DNA of 64,000 nt from CAVZAB01 sp963773155 (lineage in GTDB: Bacteria > Pseudomonadota > Alphaproteobacteria > Rhizobiales > Beijerinckiaceae): contig CAVZAB010000011.1 of NCBI GenBank assembly GCA_963773155.1, forward strand, positions 1-64,000. Reading direction: 5' to 3'. How positions within the stretch are numbered: the first letter of the stretch is position 1; each line of letters starts with the position of its first letter. The notes beneath the pieces are model-generated. The model saw only the letters and a list, made by a program, of their open reading frames with translations. It ran no database searches and was not told the origin of the DNA. Shown here in pieces: positions 9,004-18,570 of the stretch. The position numbers were made by a program, and so were the translations under genes.

Positions 9004-10049
9004 GCAATGCCTATCGGATGGTCACCTGGAACCGCAATAAAATCATTTATGACCTTATTCTGATTCTGGCTTTTGGCCTTTATCTCGGCATTTTCTTCGA
9101 GCTGGCACCGCGCTTTCAGTCGGTCACGCTACCCTATGACGACGCAACGCTCGCGATCGACGCCTATGGCAGCTGTGCTTTTTTGATGTTGAGCGTTATT
9201 TTGTGTATCGGCCCGCTGGCCCGTCTCGACCGCCGGTTCCTGCCCATCCTCTACAATCGCCGGCATTTCGGTGTGATGACTTGTCTGGTCGCGCTCGCTC
9301 ATGCCAATGCCGTTCTCGGCTGGTATTTTTCCTTTAGTCCGATCCCGCGATCGACGGCACTCCTAGCGGCCAACACGTCCTTTCGGCAGTTTCTTGGCTT
9401 CCCATTCGAGACTTTCGGGATTGCCGCCCTGTTCATCCTGGTGATCATGGCCGCGACCAGTCACGATTTCTGGCTGAATTTCCTCGGCCCCCCGGCCTGG
9501 AAGGCGATCCACATGGGCGTCTACGTCGCCTACACCTTGATCCTTTTGCATATTGTTCTCGGCGCATGGCAAACTGCCGCCAATCCCGCCTTTCCCATGC
9601 TTGTCCTGGCGAGCGTCATTGCAGTCTCAAGCCTGCATATTCTGGCCATGCGGCAGGAACGCCGGGTCGATTCGCAGCCAAAATCCGATATTTTGAGCGG
9701 CTGGATAGCCATTGGCGAGCTTGCCGACCTGCCCGAGGCCTCCGGCAAAGTTGTCAAGCTTTCGACTGGCGAGCGTGTTGCCATCTTCCGATTCGACGGC
9801 AAGCTGGCGGCGACATCCAATCTCTGCGCCCACCAGAATGGCCCTTTGGGCGAAGGCCGGATTATCGACGGCAAGATCACCTGCCCCTGGCACGGCTTTC
9901 AATACGACCCCGCCGATGGCTGCGCCCCGCCGCCTTTCACCGAAAGGATTGCAACCTACCGGCTGAAACTCGTTGACGGGCAGGTCCTGATCGATCCACG
10001 ACCCAACCCGCCGGGCACCTTTGTCGAACCCCTCAGGACCGGTGCCTAA
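9000..10049 (+). CDS. ferric-reductase-like heme membrane domain fused to a Rieske [2Fe-2S] domain
   Basis: The product is 349 aa. The N-terminal ~220 residues hold about six transmembrane helices with histidines placed as heme ligands: H89 and H101 in one helix pair, H155 between helices, H171 and H184 in HMGVYVAYTLILLHIVLG. This pattern belongs to ferric-reductase/MsrQ-like cytochrome b proteins. Residues ~233-340 form a Rieske domain with CAHQNGPLGEG (C276, H278) and CPWHGFQYD (C295, H298), the four cluster ligands. The fusion implies electron flow between a membrane heme and an iron-sulfur cluster. The electron donor and acceptor are unknown. The gene is coupled to the 50-aa gene upstream and abuts the next gene directly. 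Confidence 0.85.
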   Translation: MSNAYRMVTWNRNKIIYDLILILAFGLYLGIFFELAPRFQSVTLPYDDATLAIDAYGSCAFLMLSVILCIGPLARLDRRFLPILYNRRHFGVMTCLVALAHANAVLGWYFSFSPIPRSTALLAANTSFRQFLGFPFETFGIAALFILVIMAATSHDFWLNFLGPPAWKAIHMGVYVAYTLILLHIVLGAWQTAANPAFPMLVLASVIAVSSLHILAMRQERRVDSQPKSDILSGWIAIGELADLPEASGKVVKLSTGERVAIFRFDGKLAATSNLCAHQNGPLGEGRIIDGKITCPWHGFQYDPADGCAPPPFTERIATYRLKLVDGQVLIDPRPNPPGTFVEPLRTGA

Positions 10050-10811
10050 ATGCGGGAACGGCAGGAAGGCAGCGAAAGGCGAGAGGATTTTTTCGTCGGC
10101 TACAGCAATCGCCTGCCGGGCCGGCTGCTGCGCTTTCTTGCCATTGTCGGCTTCGCCTTTCTCCTGTTCAGCGGCGCTGCCGCCTTTCTCATCAGCAGCA
10201 AGATCAACGACAGCGGTTCCGGCGACTATGCCGGCGACGTCGATTTGGTTGGCTGGCTGCAAGCCGAACCGGGGCCATTGCTGCGACTGCCCGACGACCC
10301 AGTCCGCGGGTCGGCCCATGCCGTCATGCTCAGCGGCGACGGCAAGACCGGGGTGTCGGCCAGGGCGCATGAACTCGACGGCAAACTCGTCCGGATCGCC
10401 GGCACGTTGCTGCGACGCGGTTCAATCGACATGGTAGTGACGCGCGCCGCCGATATCCAGCCACAGGCGGGCGAGCCCGCCAAACCCGCCGCGGGGCGAG
10501 TGCTTGGCCGCTATCGGCTGCATGGCGAAATCTGCGACGGCAAATGCAGCCTCGGCGCCATGCGCCCCGGTACCGGCCTTGCCCACAAAGCCTGCGCCAA
10601 TCTTTGTCTGACCGGCGGCGTACCACCGGTCTTCGTCAGCACCGGCCCGCTCGCCGGCACGTCATTCATGCTGCTCACCGGGCCAGCCGGCCAGGCATTG
10701 TCCAACGATGTCTACGACCTGATGGCTTTGCGCGTCGTGCTCGATGGCGAAATCGTCAGCTTCGACGATTTGCTTGTTTTCGAGGTCGACCTGGCAAGAC
10801 AGGGCTTATGA
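10050..10811 (+). CDS. membrane-anchored protein with paired Cx3C motifs, partner of the Rieske protein
   Basis: The product is 253 aa and begins immediately after the Rieske gene stop. One transmembrane helix (about 27-49, FLAIVGFAFLLFSGAAAFLI) anchors a soluble domain of about 200 residues, likely periplasmic by the positive-inside rule. The domain has a beta-rich segment DGKLVRIAGTLLRRGSIDMV and then C162, C166, C182 and C186 in ICDGKC and ACANLC, that is Cx3C-x15-Cx3C, which could bind a metal or form disulfides. The next segment reads TGGVPPVFV. I do not recognise a named family. The strict linkage to the Rieske gene suggests a redox or metal-handling accessory role (inference). Confidence 0.75.
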   Translation: MRERQEGSERREDFFVGYSNRLPGRLLRFLAIVGFAFLLFSGAAAFLISSKINDSGSGDYAGDVDLVGWLQAEPGPLLRLPDDPVRGSAHAVMLSGDGKTGVSARAHELDGKLVRIAGTLLRRGSIDMVVTRAADIQPQAGEPAKPAAGRVLGRYRLHGEICDGKCSLGAMRPGTGLAHKACANLCLTGGVPPVFVSTGPLAGTSFMLLTGPAGQALSNDVYDLMALRVVLDGEIVSFDDLLVFEVDLARQGL

Positions 10812-11054
10812 ATCTGCCCTGGCTTGAACGCTGATGCTGCAGTGCCATTCGTGCCGCACCACATCATAAACATCATAATCCACTTCCGGGCGGCGGCAGC
10901 GGGCGATAGCAGCCTTGCAATCCTCCAACGTGTCAAAACCGGTGCCGTCAACAAACCCACCCGGGGCGAGCCAGAATCGTTTTTGCATGTCGCCAAGCAT
11001 CAAGCTGTAATCGAAACGGGCAAGCAAATCGTCATCATGGTAGGAAACATCCAT
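10806..11054 (-). CDS. small hypothetical protein
   Basis: The product is 82 aa. ATG 11054 is preceded by GAGGAGGACGTC, a strong ribosome site that supports a real gene. The sequence is soluble and aromatic/acidic: YHDDDLLARFDYSLMLGDMQ, then FDTLEDCKAAIARC and a VRHEWHCSI end with three cysteines in all. No family was recognised. Its last six bases overlap the convergent end of the Rieske operon. Confidence 0.55.
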   Translation of the reverse strand: MDVSYHDDDLLARFDYSLMLGDMQKRFWLAPGGFVDGTGFDTLEDCKAAIARCRRPEVDYDVYDVVRHEWHCSISVQARADS

Positions 11055-11316
11055 GACGTCCTCCTCATGTTGACTCGTTTATAATCTCGACGCTTTACGC
11101 AGACGCGCAGGCTACGCTTTCAGCGCGTCACGGGGAAAACAATTCTTGCCAAATTTCATCACTTGATGGTGAGATACATTGCAGCGCAGCATCGAACGGC
11201 GTTTTATTGCACCGCGACAATACGCAAAACTGTACTATACTGGTCTGCGAAACGGGTCAACTCGTGAATGGCGCCCGATTTGGCAGCCCGCCTTCCCCAG
11301 CTCAATCGAGGGCCCG

Positions 11317-11574
11317 ATGATGCTGCGATTGTTGTTTGAGCTTGCCGGCGATCCGAGCCGCCTCATCGCCAAGCGCTTGGCGTTGCCCGTTTTGCTGTCG
11401 GGACTTGCGCTCATATTGTTTCTGATGGGCATTGTGGCACTGCTTCTCGCCGTGTTCCACGCCATCGCCGCGCAAAACGGTCCGGTTCCCGCTGCTCTCG
11501 CCGTGAGCGCTATTGCCCTCCTCCTCGCCCTGATCGCGCTTTTGCCGGTCCTCTTCAGGCAACGCCGCTCTTAG
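11317..11574 (+). CDS. small two-helix membrane protein
   Basis: The product is 85-86 aa from the tandem ATGATG at 11317; an upstream in-frame start at 11179 gives an atypical leader. An amphipathic N-terminus LLFELAGDPSRLIAKRLALP is followed by two hydrophobic helices, about residues 24-47 and 55-79, and ends with RQRRS. This layout is like small holin or DUF-type membrane proteins, but no family can be asserted. It is convergent with the lipoprotein gene, overlapping by 20 bases. Confidence 0.5.
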   Translation: MMLRLLFELAGDPSRLIAKRLALPVLLSGLALILFLMGIVALLLAVFHAIAAQNGPVPAALAVSAIALLLALIALLPVLFRQRRS

Positions 11575-11842
11575 GGCTTGCCTCGGTGCCAGCGCGGCGG
11601 TGACCGCGCCGATAGGCGCTGTGGGGATGGCCGCGGTAAGCATGGTGGCGATAGGCATAGCCCGGAAAATAGGGCCGAAACCCAACGCTGTAGCCATAAC
11701 CCCATGGCCGGTAGAAACCGTAGCCATAGCTGTAGTCGGCAGAAACCACCGCGACCGCCGGTTGGGTGTATAGGGGATTCCCGGCCGGGACGCAGGCCGT
11801 GGTCAGTGCCGCAATACCCACGGCAAGAATCAACTTTCGCAA
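11555..11842 (-). CDS. small Tyr/Gly-rich lipoprotein
   Basis: A GGAGG five bases upstream favours TTG 11842 (product MRKLILAVGIAALTTAC...), although GTG 11848 is in the same frame. The lipobox ALTTAC places the lipidated cysteine near residue 17. The mature protein is Tyr/Gly/Pro/His-rich (YSYGYGFYRPWGYGY, then YRHHAYRGHPHSAYRRGHRR) and very basic at the end. It is a membrane-tethered envelope protein of unknown function. Confidence 0.6.
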   Translation of the reverse strand: MRKLILAVGIAALTTACVPAGNPLYTQPAVAVVSADYSYGYGFYRPWGYGYSVGFRPYFPGYAYRHHAYRGHPHSAYRRGHRRAGTEASPKSGVA

Positions 11843-11978
11843 GATCACCTCCGTCGATCGGACCTTGAAAAGGATTGCATAGGGTCGTGGAATTGCCTAG
11901 TCGGATGCGAGGTCTGGCCGATCGCACCGCACCATTGCCGTGCGTCGCCTGGCCCAGCCCGCAGGTGACCCAAGCGAC

Positions 11979-12371
11979 ATGGCAATGCGCGCCTATCACA
12001 AAGGCCTCGCCGCGGCACCCTACAGCGATGCGGTTGAGGACGGCGACACGCTTTATGTGGCCGGCCAGATCGCCCAGGACGATCCGGCCTGGGCCGGGCG
12101 CCGGGGGACAATCGAGGCGGAGACGGCGGCCGCCATGACGCGGATCGGGGCCATTCTCGCGGCCGCCGGTTTTTCTTTCGGCGACGTCGTACGGGTTGGC
12201 ATATTCATGACGGACCTTGCCGAATTCGCCCGGATGAACGGCATTTATGCGGCCTATTTTCCGGCAGAAGCACAGCCGGCGCGCACCTGCGTCGGCGTTC
12301 GCGAACTCCTGTTCGGCGCCCGCATCGAGATCGAGTGCATCGCCCGGCGCCGGCAGAGCTGCGGCACCTAG
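11979..12371 (+). CDS. RidA (YjgF/YER057c/UK114) family protein
   Basis: The product is 130 aa from ATG 11979, matching the compact RidA fold; a start at 11940 is possible but adds an unusual leader. RidA proteins hydrolyse reactive enamine/imine intermediates from PLP enzymes or have related deaminase roles. Family marks are GDTLYVAGQIAQDD, MTRIGAILAAAGFSFGDVVR, FMTDLAEFARMN, the substrate-binding Arg in PARTCVGV and the terminal IEIECIA. It is likely a cytosolic trimer. It stands alone, upstream of the GlsB-like gene. Confidence 0.88.
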   Translation: MAMRAYHKGLAAAPYSDAVEDGDTLYVAGQIAQDDPAWAGRRGTIEAETAAAMTRIGAILAAAGFSFGDVVRVGIFMTDLAEFARMNGIYAAYFPAEAQPARTCVGVRELLFGARIEIECIARRRQSCGT

Positions 12372-12490
12372 ACTAGTCCTGCCGGCTTCGCAAGTGTCCC
12401 AAACTTCTCCTGCTAAGTACTTGTCTAGAGATCAAACTTGGGCGAAGACAAAGACCCGTTGGGTTAGGCGACCCGGAAGAGGAGGGCAGC

Positions 12491-12736
12491 ATGTTGGGAT
12501 TGATTTTGTGGCTGATCATTGGCGGTATCGCCGGTTGGCTTGCCGGGACCATCGTCAAGGGCGCTGGTTTCGGCCTCGTCGGCAATGTCATCCTCGGCAT
12601 TGTCGGCGCGGTGGTCGCGGGATTGTTGCTGCCGCTGATCGGTCTGCACATCAGCGGGCCCATTGGCGACATAATAAACGCGGCAATCGGCGGCATAATT
12701 GTTCTGTTCGGCCTGTCGCTCATGAAACGGGCCTGA
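12491..12736 (+). CDS. GlsB/YeaQ/YmgE-family (transglycosylase-associated) stress membrane protein
   Basis: The product is 81 aa with GAGGAGGG before the ATG. It is almost wholly hydrophobic, with three helices and the family-typical glycine pattern: LWLIIGGIAGWLAGTIVKG, GLVGNVILGIVGAVVAGLLL and a C-terminal INAAIGGIIVLFGLSLMKR. Members are inner-membrane proteins commonly induced by envelope or general stress. No enzymatic role is established. Confidence 0.9.
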   Translation: MLGLILWLIIGGIAGWLAGTIVKGAGFGLVGNVILGIVGAVVAGLLLPLIGLHISGPIGDIINAAIGGIIVLFGLSLMKRA

Positions 12737-12806
12737 TAGACGGCCGGCCGGCAAAAAGTCCGATCGGCCCGGTTTTGCGGCAAACCGCCGCATTGGGGAG
12801 ATTTCC

Positions 12807-13829
12807 TTGAATTTTGTCCGGATCGAGCGGCGCGCGTTTCTGGCCTTGGCCGCGGCATCCCTTGCCGGTCGTTGGCCCGCATCGGCCGATACGCAAGCCG
12901 ACATCGAGGAAATTCACGAGCTAAAGCCGGGCCAGTTCGTTTGGCACCCGGAGCGCTCGCCGGAAGGCCCGGTCGTCATCATAGCTTCGATCCCCGATCA
13001 GCTTGTGCATGTCTATCGCAACGCAATCCGGATCGCAGTCTCGACCTGTTCAACCGGCAAGCCGGGACATCCGACGCCTGCCGGGGTGTTCACCATCCTG
13101 CAAAAGGACAGGAATCATCATTCGAGCACATATAATGACGCGCCGATGCCGTTTATGAATCGGCTGACTTGGAACGGCGTCGCGCTTCACGCCGGCAATC
13201 TGCCGGGCTATCCCGCATCGCATGGCTGCGTCCGCCTGCCGATCAAATTTGCAGAACTCCTGTTTTCGGTGACCCATATTGGCGTTCCCGTTATTGTCGC
13301 CGGCGCCAGCAGCGATCCCACCGAGGTCATCCATCCCGGCCTTGTTCTCAACAATATCGCCGAACGCGAGGCTCAGGATGCCGTCGACCGGCTCAAAGAC
13401 GTAAAATTGCCGGCCGAGACGGCGGAAAGCAACGAGACGCCGCCGACCACCGGACTTGTCAGCTCGGCCGACCGCAGAATGTTCGTGAGCCAAGACGGCG
13501 ACATCGTCGCCGAAGGCGGGATATCCATCGACGATCCCCAGCAGCCGCTCGGAACCCATATTTTCGTTCTGAGGGCCTACCAAGCCGCCAGCGCGACGGC
13601 GCCGGCCTCCCTTCGCTGGACCGCCGTGGGCTTTCATCCGGATAGCGGCGGGCAGGCCCCCAATCCGACCGAAAATGTCCTGGCCCGCGTCCGTCCCGAC
13701 AAGGCCGTGCTCGACGCCTTGCGCTCGCGCATGCACCCGGGCGTGACTCTGATGCTGACCGATCTGCCGGCAGATGCGGACACCCGTACGGGTAAGGATT
13801 TTGTGATCCTCACCCACGACGAATCTTGA
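12807..13829 (+). CDS. exported L,D-transpeptidase (YkuD domain) with C-terminal extension
   Basis: The product is 340 aa from TTG 12807, which has GGGGAGA a few bases upstream. The N-terminus has paired arginines (IERRAFLALAAAS), so Tat or Sec export is possible. The YkuD domain spans about residues 55-165, with TGKPGHPTPAGVFTI, LHAGNLPGYPASHGCVRLP and catalytic Cys141 (His139). Such enzymes make 3-3 peptidoglycan crosslinks or attach proteins to peptidoglycan. The remaining ~170 residues are a separate domain without recognised motif, longer than in minimal family members. A second, minimal L,D-transpeptidase lies at 30957-31382. Confidence 0.93.
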   Translation: MNFVRIERRAFLALAAASLAGRWPASADTQADIEEIHELKPGQFVWHPERSPEGPVVIIASIPDQLVHVYRNAIRIAVSTCSTGKPGHPTPAGVFTILQKDRNHHSSTYNDAPMPFMNRLTWNGVALHAGNLPGYPASHGCVRLPIKFAELLFSVTHIGVPVIVAGASSDPTEVIHPGLVLNNIAEREAQDAVDRLKDVKLPAETAESNETPPTTGLVSSADRRMFVSQDGDIVAEGGISIDDPQQPLGTHIFVLRAYQAASATAPASLRWTAVGFHPDSGGQAPNPTENVLARVRPDKAVLDALRSRMHPGVTLMLTDLPADADTRTGKDFVILTHDES

Positions 13830-13863
13830 TTCTGATGGGCTCGCCAAACCGGCCGATAGCGGC

Positions 13864-14313
13864 ATGACTGCGGCACACGCTTCGCAAGGCGCGGCCGTTC
13901 TGGCTCTCGCCCATTTTGCCGTCGGACTGGCCAGGGCCTCGGCGGCAGCCGACGTCCATCAGCCGCCGGCCGCCATCCTGCTCTGCGCCAAGGCCGGCGA
14001 CCGGCTAACGGCAAAGTCGGCCTTTTTCAACCCGCATTGGATCTACGACCGCTTCACCTGGGACCCCAATGCCTCAGGCAGCTGGTCGCTCAGGGACGCG
14101 AATGGGCCATTCAGCAAGAGCAAAAAGGTTCCGGTCGACGCGATTGGGCGGATTGCCTCCGCCCAAGTCCGATTGCGCCAATCGGCCCATTGGAAACAGG
14201 CCCTGCTCGTCTGCGGCCTACGCGCCGGCAAGGTGGTCGCAACCGATCTGATTGTGCCACGGCCGATCGACCATGTCAGACCAGGTCGCCACCCTGGATC
14301 GGGCGATTATTGA
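13864..14313 (+). CDS. exported hypothetical protein
   Basis: The product is 149 aa with a signal-like N-terminus ending ARASAAADV. The mature part carries two cysteines (LLCAKAG and LLVCGLRAG) and a core WIYDRFTWDPNASGSWSL. No family was recognised. It begins 34 bases after the transpeptidase stop on the same strand, so co-transcription is likely. It overlaps the convergent DUF4399 gene by 7 bases. Confidence 0.5.
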   Translation: MTAAHASQGAAVLALAHFAVGLARASAAADVHQPPAAILLCAKAGDRLTAKSAFFNPHWIYDRFTWDPNASGSWSLRDANGPFSKSKKVPVDAIGRIASAQVRLRQSAHWKQALLVCGLRAGKVVATDLIVPRPIDHVRPGRHPGSGDY

Positions 14314-14729
14314 ACGTGGACGGTAATCTTTGCCGAGGCGAGCGGCGGATTGTGCGGGACATGGCCCATGTCGCCGATCAGCAATTGAAGGGTATGGGTG
14401 CCGGGTGGAAGTTCGACAATGGTTTCGGTTTGGCCACCCCCGAAATGCCGGTGCTGGTCGTCGCTCGGCAACGACGTCTCCAGATCGGCGCCGCTTGGCA
14501 AATCCGTATCAACCAGGAGATGGTGGTGACCCGTCTTCGGCTTATCGACCCCCGCCGGCGCGACGCCAAGTCCCACCAGCCCGAATTTGATGTTGAACGT
14601 ACCGGGAACGGTCGCGCCATCGATCGGCTCGATGAAATAGACCCTCGCCTCCTTGGGCCAGAAATCCTCGGCCGGCGCAGCCCCGCTGAAGAATAATACG
14701 CCCGCAACGACTAGAACCAAACGCTGCAT
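14307..14729 (-). CDS. exported DUF4399 domain protein
   Basis: The product is 140 aa from ATG 14729, preceded by GGAGCGGGTGG; ATG 14744 is also in frame. A signal peptide MQRLVLVVAGVLFFSGAAPA is followed by the DUF4399 core: VYFIEPIDGATVPGTFNIKF, GLGVAPAGVDKPKTGHHHLL, the DDQHRHFGGGQTET block and PGTHTLQLLIGDMGHVPH. The histidine-rich blocks suggest metal binding, but the family's function is unknown. It is probably periplasmic. Confidence 0.88.
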   Translation of the reverse strand: MQRLVLVVAGVLFFSGAAPAEDFWPKEARVYFIEPIDGATVPGTFNIKFGLVGLGVAPAGVDKPKTGHHHLLVDTDLPSGADLETSLPSDDQHRHFGGGQTETIVELPPGTHTLQLLIGDMGHVPHNPPLASAKITVHVQ

Positions 14730-14826
14730 CCACCCGCTCCGCATTCCGGCAATTCCACCATCGAGCCAGACCCGCTTGCATCATGGCAAGACGGCAGAAA
14801 GGTGACAGCTGAGTAAGACCCGTCGG

Positions 14827-15063
14827 CTAGGGATCGTAGCTGCGCCGCCGCGGCGGCCAGACCGGCCATTGGCAGGCGGAATCGGCATCGTTGATGATGT
14901 GGGTCTGCAAATAACGGCATCGTCTATAGGGCAGGTGTTGGCAGACCGGATCAGTTGAATCCAAGTGGCAATAGGACGGATCGCTCGAGGCCACAATATC
15001 GTTTTGCGGCGCCGCGCAACCGGCAAGGCCCATTGCGATCAATGCCCCGACGAAGATTCTCAT
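14827..15063 (-). CDS. small Cys-containing lipoprotein
   Basis: The product is 78 aa; ATG 15063 has GAGGAGGCAGG just upstream. The N-terminus MRIFVGALIAMGLAGC is a lipoprotein signal with lipid-modified Cys16. The mature part holds four further cysteines (SYCHLD, PVCQHL, RRCRY, SACQW), probably two disulfides, and ends Pro/Arg-rich. The function is unknown. Confidence 0.6.
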   Translation of the reverse strand: MRIFVGALIAMGLAGCAAPQNDIVASSDPSYCHLDSTDPVCQHLPYRRCRYLQTHIINDADSACQWPVWPPRRRSYDP

Positions 15064-15262
15064 CCTGCCTCCTCACGCCCCCCGACGATAGCCCAGAAGG
15101 CTAGCTCTGTCGACCGCGACACTTGCCCCAAGACGCCAATTGTCTGTTAAAAGCGTGTCGGCGCAACGCTTCGGCACCGCGCAAAACAACGCGGATGGCG
15201 GACGGCAAGCGTCGAGGTGACGAGGTCGCTGGACCAGACCCCACCGTCCCAAAGGAGCGCCG

Positions 15263-18200
15263 ATGCCCCGATCTAGCCTCTGGCGAGCGGTCAAAATTCT
15301 CGGCGGCGCCGGCCTGGTGCTCATGCTTGTGCTGGTTCTGTGCGTTGGCGTTCTTGGCGCTCGGCTGGCGCTGGGCCCGGTTGCGATCCCCGACGCCGGC
15401 AGCTGGATCGACGGCGCCCTTACCCGCAGCCTCGGGCCCGGCATGCATGTCACGAGCGGCCCCGCCGAACTTGCCTGGACCGGACGCGGCCTAGTCATTG
15501 CCGTGGACGAGGCCGTTATCGGCAGCGTCGATACCGGCGATCTGGTTTCGGCCGAGAAGGCGGAAGTGACGATCGACCCGCGCGAACTCCTGGCAGGCCA
15601 GGTGGTCGTCCATGCGGTTGCTTTCGTCGGCCCAATTCTCACGCTGACCATCGGCAGAGACGGGCGGGTCCAATTAAATGCGGCTCGGGCCGAGGCAAAG
15701 CACCCAGACGCCGATACCGCAACAAAACCTGCGGATGGCGAAGCCGCGCCACCACGGCACGGGCTTCTCGCCATTGTCAGGGAATTGTTCGAAGATAGCG
15801 GGCCGTTTGCGGCCATGCGCGAAGTTGAAATCCGCGATGGCCGGCTCGCGGTGCGCGACGAACGTACCGGCGAAGATTTGTCCTTCGACAATCTGAATTT
15901 CAGCTTCCTGGACGCCAGCAGCGGGCACCGGTTTGCGCTTTCGTTCAGCGGGCCGCTTGGCCCCTCTTCTCTTACCGGAACAATTACGCGGGGCGCCGAT
16001 CAGGGTCGGCAAATCCATCTGGAACCCGCTTTTGTCCCGCTCGGCTATTTTCTGCTGCCCTTTCTGCCGCAGCGCGAAGCCGTTGGCATGGGCTCGCCGG
16101 TCCGCGGCAGCCTCGATGCTGCGTTCGATTCCGGCGACCGGCTGAAGCTTGTAACCGGCGATCTCAGTCTCGCCGCACTGGCCTTCGGAGGCAGCGACAT
16201 CTGGCAAGCCGATCGTGCTTGCCGACCGGCTTGCCGCAAAATTCACCTTCGATCCGCAAACCCGCGTCCTGCAGCTGCGCGATGGCGAGCTCGCCTTTGC
16301 GAGAGCGCAGGTGCTGATTTCGGGCACGGCAGCTGCGAGCGAACAGGGCTGGAAGCTCGACCTGACCGGCAATGCCAACTTGAACGGCGAGAGCAGCGAG
16401 GCCAGAATCGAGACGGATTCGGTGACGCTGCGCGCCCATTTGCCGGAAAACCTGGCCGATATAGCGATCGACGACCTCGTCATTCTCGGCGAAGGGGCGA
16501 AACTCGAGCTGACCGGCCATATCGGTACCCTTCCCGATGGCACAAGCGGTGCCCAGGCCCACGCCTCAGCCGGTCCGATGAGCGCCCGCAGTCTTCTCGC
16601 CCTGTGGCCGCCGAACCTGTCGCCGGAATTGCGCAACCGGATCAGCGACCAATTGGTACGCGCCAAGATCGAGCGGATCGATCTTGCCCTCGACCTCAGC
16701 GAACAGGACATTCGCGACCTTGCCGAGAGACGCGGCCACCCCGGCAGTGGCGTCAGCATCAATCTCGACCTCACCGATGTCGCCTTCAACATCGATTCGA
16801 AACGGGCGATGATCACGTCGCCGGCGATGAGCCTAAATGCGACCAGCGAAGATGCCAATTTGATCATCCCGAGCGCGAGCCTCGGCGAGGCCGGCGCCAA
16901 GGTGCCGACGCTGAGCAATTGGCGGCTGAGCCTGTCGGATCTGGCGAGCGATGATCCGCAACTGCAGATGAATTTTCGCCTGCAAGGTCCGACCGGCGCG
17001 CTGGCCGGCCTGCTGCAGCGGACGGGCCTGGCGCTCGGAGAGGCGAGCGGCGTGCTCGACGCCGATGTCGGGGCCAAGCTGCCGCTCGCCGATGCCGATG
17101 CAAGGCTCCTCGATTATCTCGCAGCGAAAGGAAAGCTGAGCGACTTTGCCCTGACCGATCTTGGCAATGGCATAGGCCTCGACAAGGCGGATTTGCAATT
17201 CGAACTCGCCCAAGGGAAAGTGTCGATCACCGGCAATGGGCGCATGCTCGGCAGCCCGGCCAAGGTCGCGTTGACCAGCACTATTGCGAGCGGCAGCGGC
17301 GATGCCCAGGCCGCTTTCACGCTCGACGAGGCCGCCCGCGCCCGGCTCGGTTTTGGATCGGCCGACATTAGCGGTCCAATCGGCGTCGAGGTGAGGGCTC
17401 GCTTGGTCAAAGCCGGCCTCGACGTCGCCAATGTCACGCTCGATCTCGGCAAAGCGGCGATCGCTTCGCCGGTCGCCGGCCTCGGCAAATCAGCCGGAAG
17501 GCCCGGCCGCGCCAGTTTCCAGATGAAGTCAACATCCAAGGGCACGGGTCTGGAAAACATCAGCTATTCGGCACCACCGGTGAGTTTCACCGGGCGGGCG
17601 CAACTGGCCGATGGCAGCTTGGTTTCGGCGGCGCTGCAAAAGGTCTCGCTGGCCCCCGGCGATTCCTTCGATGCGAGACTTGAGCCCGCGGGCCGCGGCT
17701 GGAAGATCAATATTTCGGGCGCAGCACTCGATGCTCGTCCGTTCCTCGCGGCGGCCCAGCGCCGCGATTCGGGCGGGCTAGAGGCTCAGATCGAAGGCCG
17801 CATCGGCCGGCTCACCGGCTATGCCGGCGAGCGCATCCGGGACGCCAATCTGCGCCTGCAGTTTGGTCCGCGCGGTCTGCAGCAATTCGGGCTCGACGGG
17901 GCGATCGGTTCCGGCCGGATTACTGCAAATCTCGCCGGCCAATTGACCCTCGAGACTTCGGACGTCGGCGCTACGCTGCGGTTTCTCGACCTCTACCGGG
18001 CCATGCTGGGCGGCCGCGGTGGTCTGCGTGCGACGCTGGACGGCGACCGATTCCGCGGCGAGGCCGATGTTGCCGAATTCACCCTTTCCGGCGACCCGTT
18101 GCTCAGCAAGAGCGCCGAAATCATCCGGCAATCCGGTAAGGTTCCGCAGGGCGAGCGGGCCAAGGCCGACCAGCGCTTCGACAAACTGAAACTGGAGTTT

Positions 18201-18524
18201 TCCGGCAATGGTTCGAAAATCGACATCAGCAACGCCGTGCTCAAAGGCGCCGATGTCGGCATTACATTCGATGGCTGGATCGACCTGTCGTCCGAGCGGA
18301 TGAGCCTCGCCGGCACCTATGTGCCCGCCTTCGGTCTCAATGCCATGCTGACCAGCATCCCCATCGTCGGCACTTTGCTGGGCGGTGGCCAGGCTGGCCT
18401 TCTCGGGGTTACCTTTCGGCTTGACGGGCCGCTCCGCGAGCCCAAAGTCAGTGTCAACCCGCTTTCAGCGCTTGCACCGGGTATTTTCCGGCAAATCTTC
18501 GGCTATGAACCGCGCCGCGGCTAA
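15263..18524 (+). pseudogene. AsmA-like (DUF3971/YhdP-type) envelope protein, interrupted by one frameshift
   Basis: A GGAGCGCC precedes ATG 15263. Residues 1-40 include one transmembrane helix (AGLVLMLVLVLCVGVLGARL). A long beta-rich domain follows. At about 16187-16205 (FGGSDI, then GKPIVLADRLAAKFTF) the frame shifts by one base and continues open to 18524. The joined product would be about 1087 aa, the usual size for alphaproteobacterial AsmA/YhdP-like proteins thought to move phospholipid between inner and outer membrane. The C-terminal block LGGGQAGLLGVTFRLDGPL...PGIFRQIFGY is typical of the family. Everything else is intact and uniform in composition, so a sequencing error or very recent mutation is as likely as true inactivation. 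Confidence 0.85.
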
Positions 18525-18570
18525 TGCCGACGCGGCGCCCGGGACCGGCGTCCCGCCCCCTGGCCTCCCG

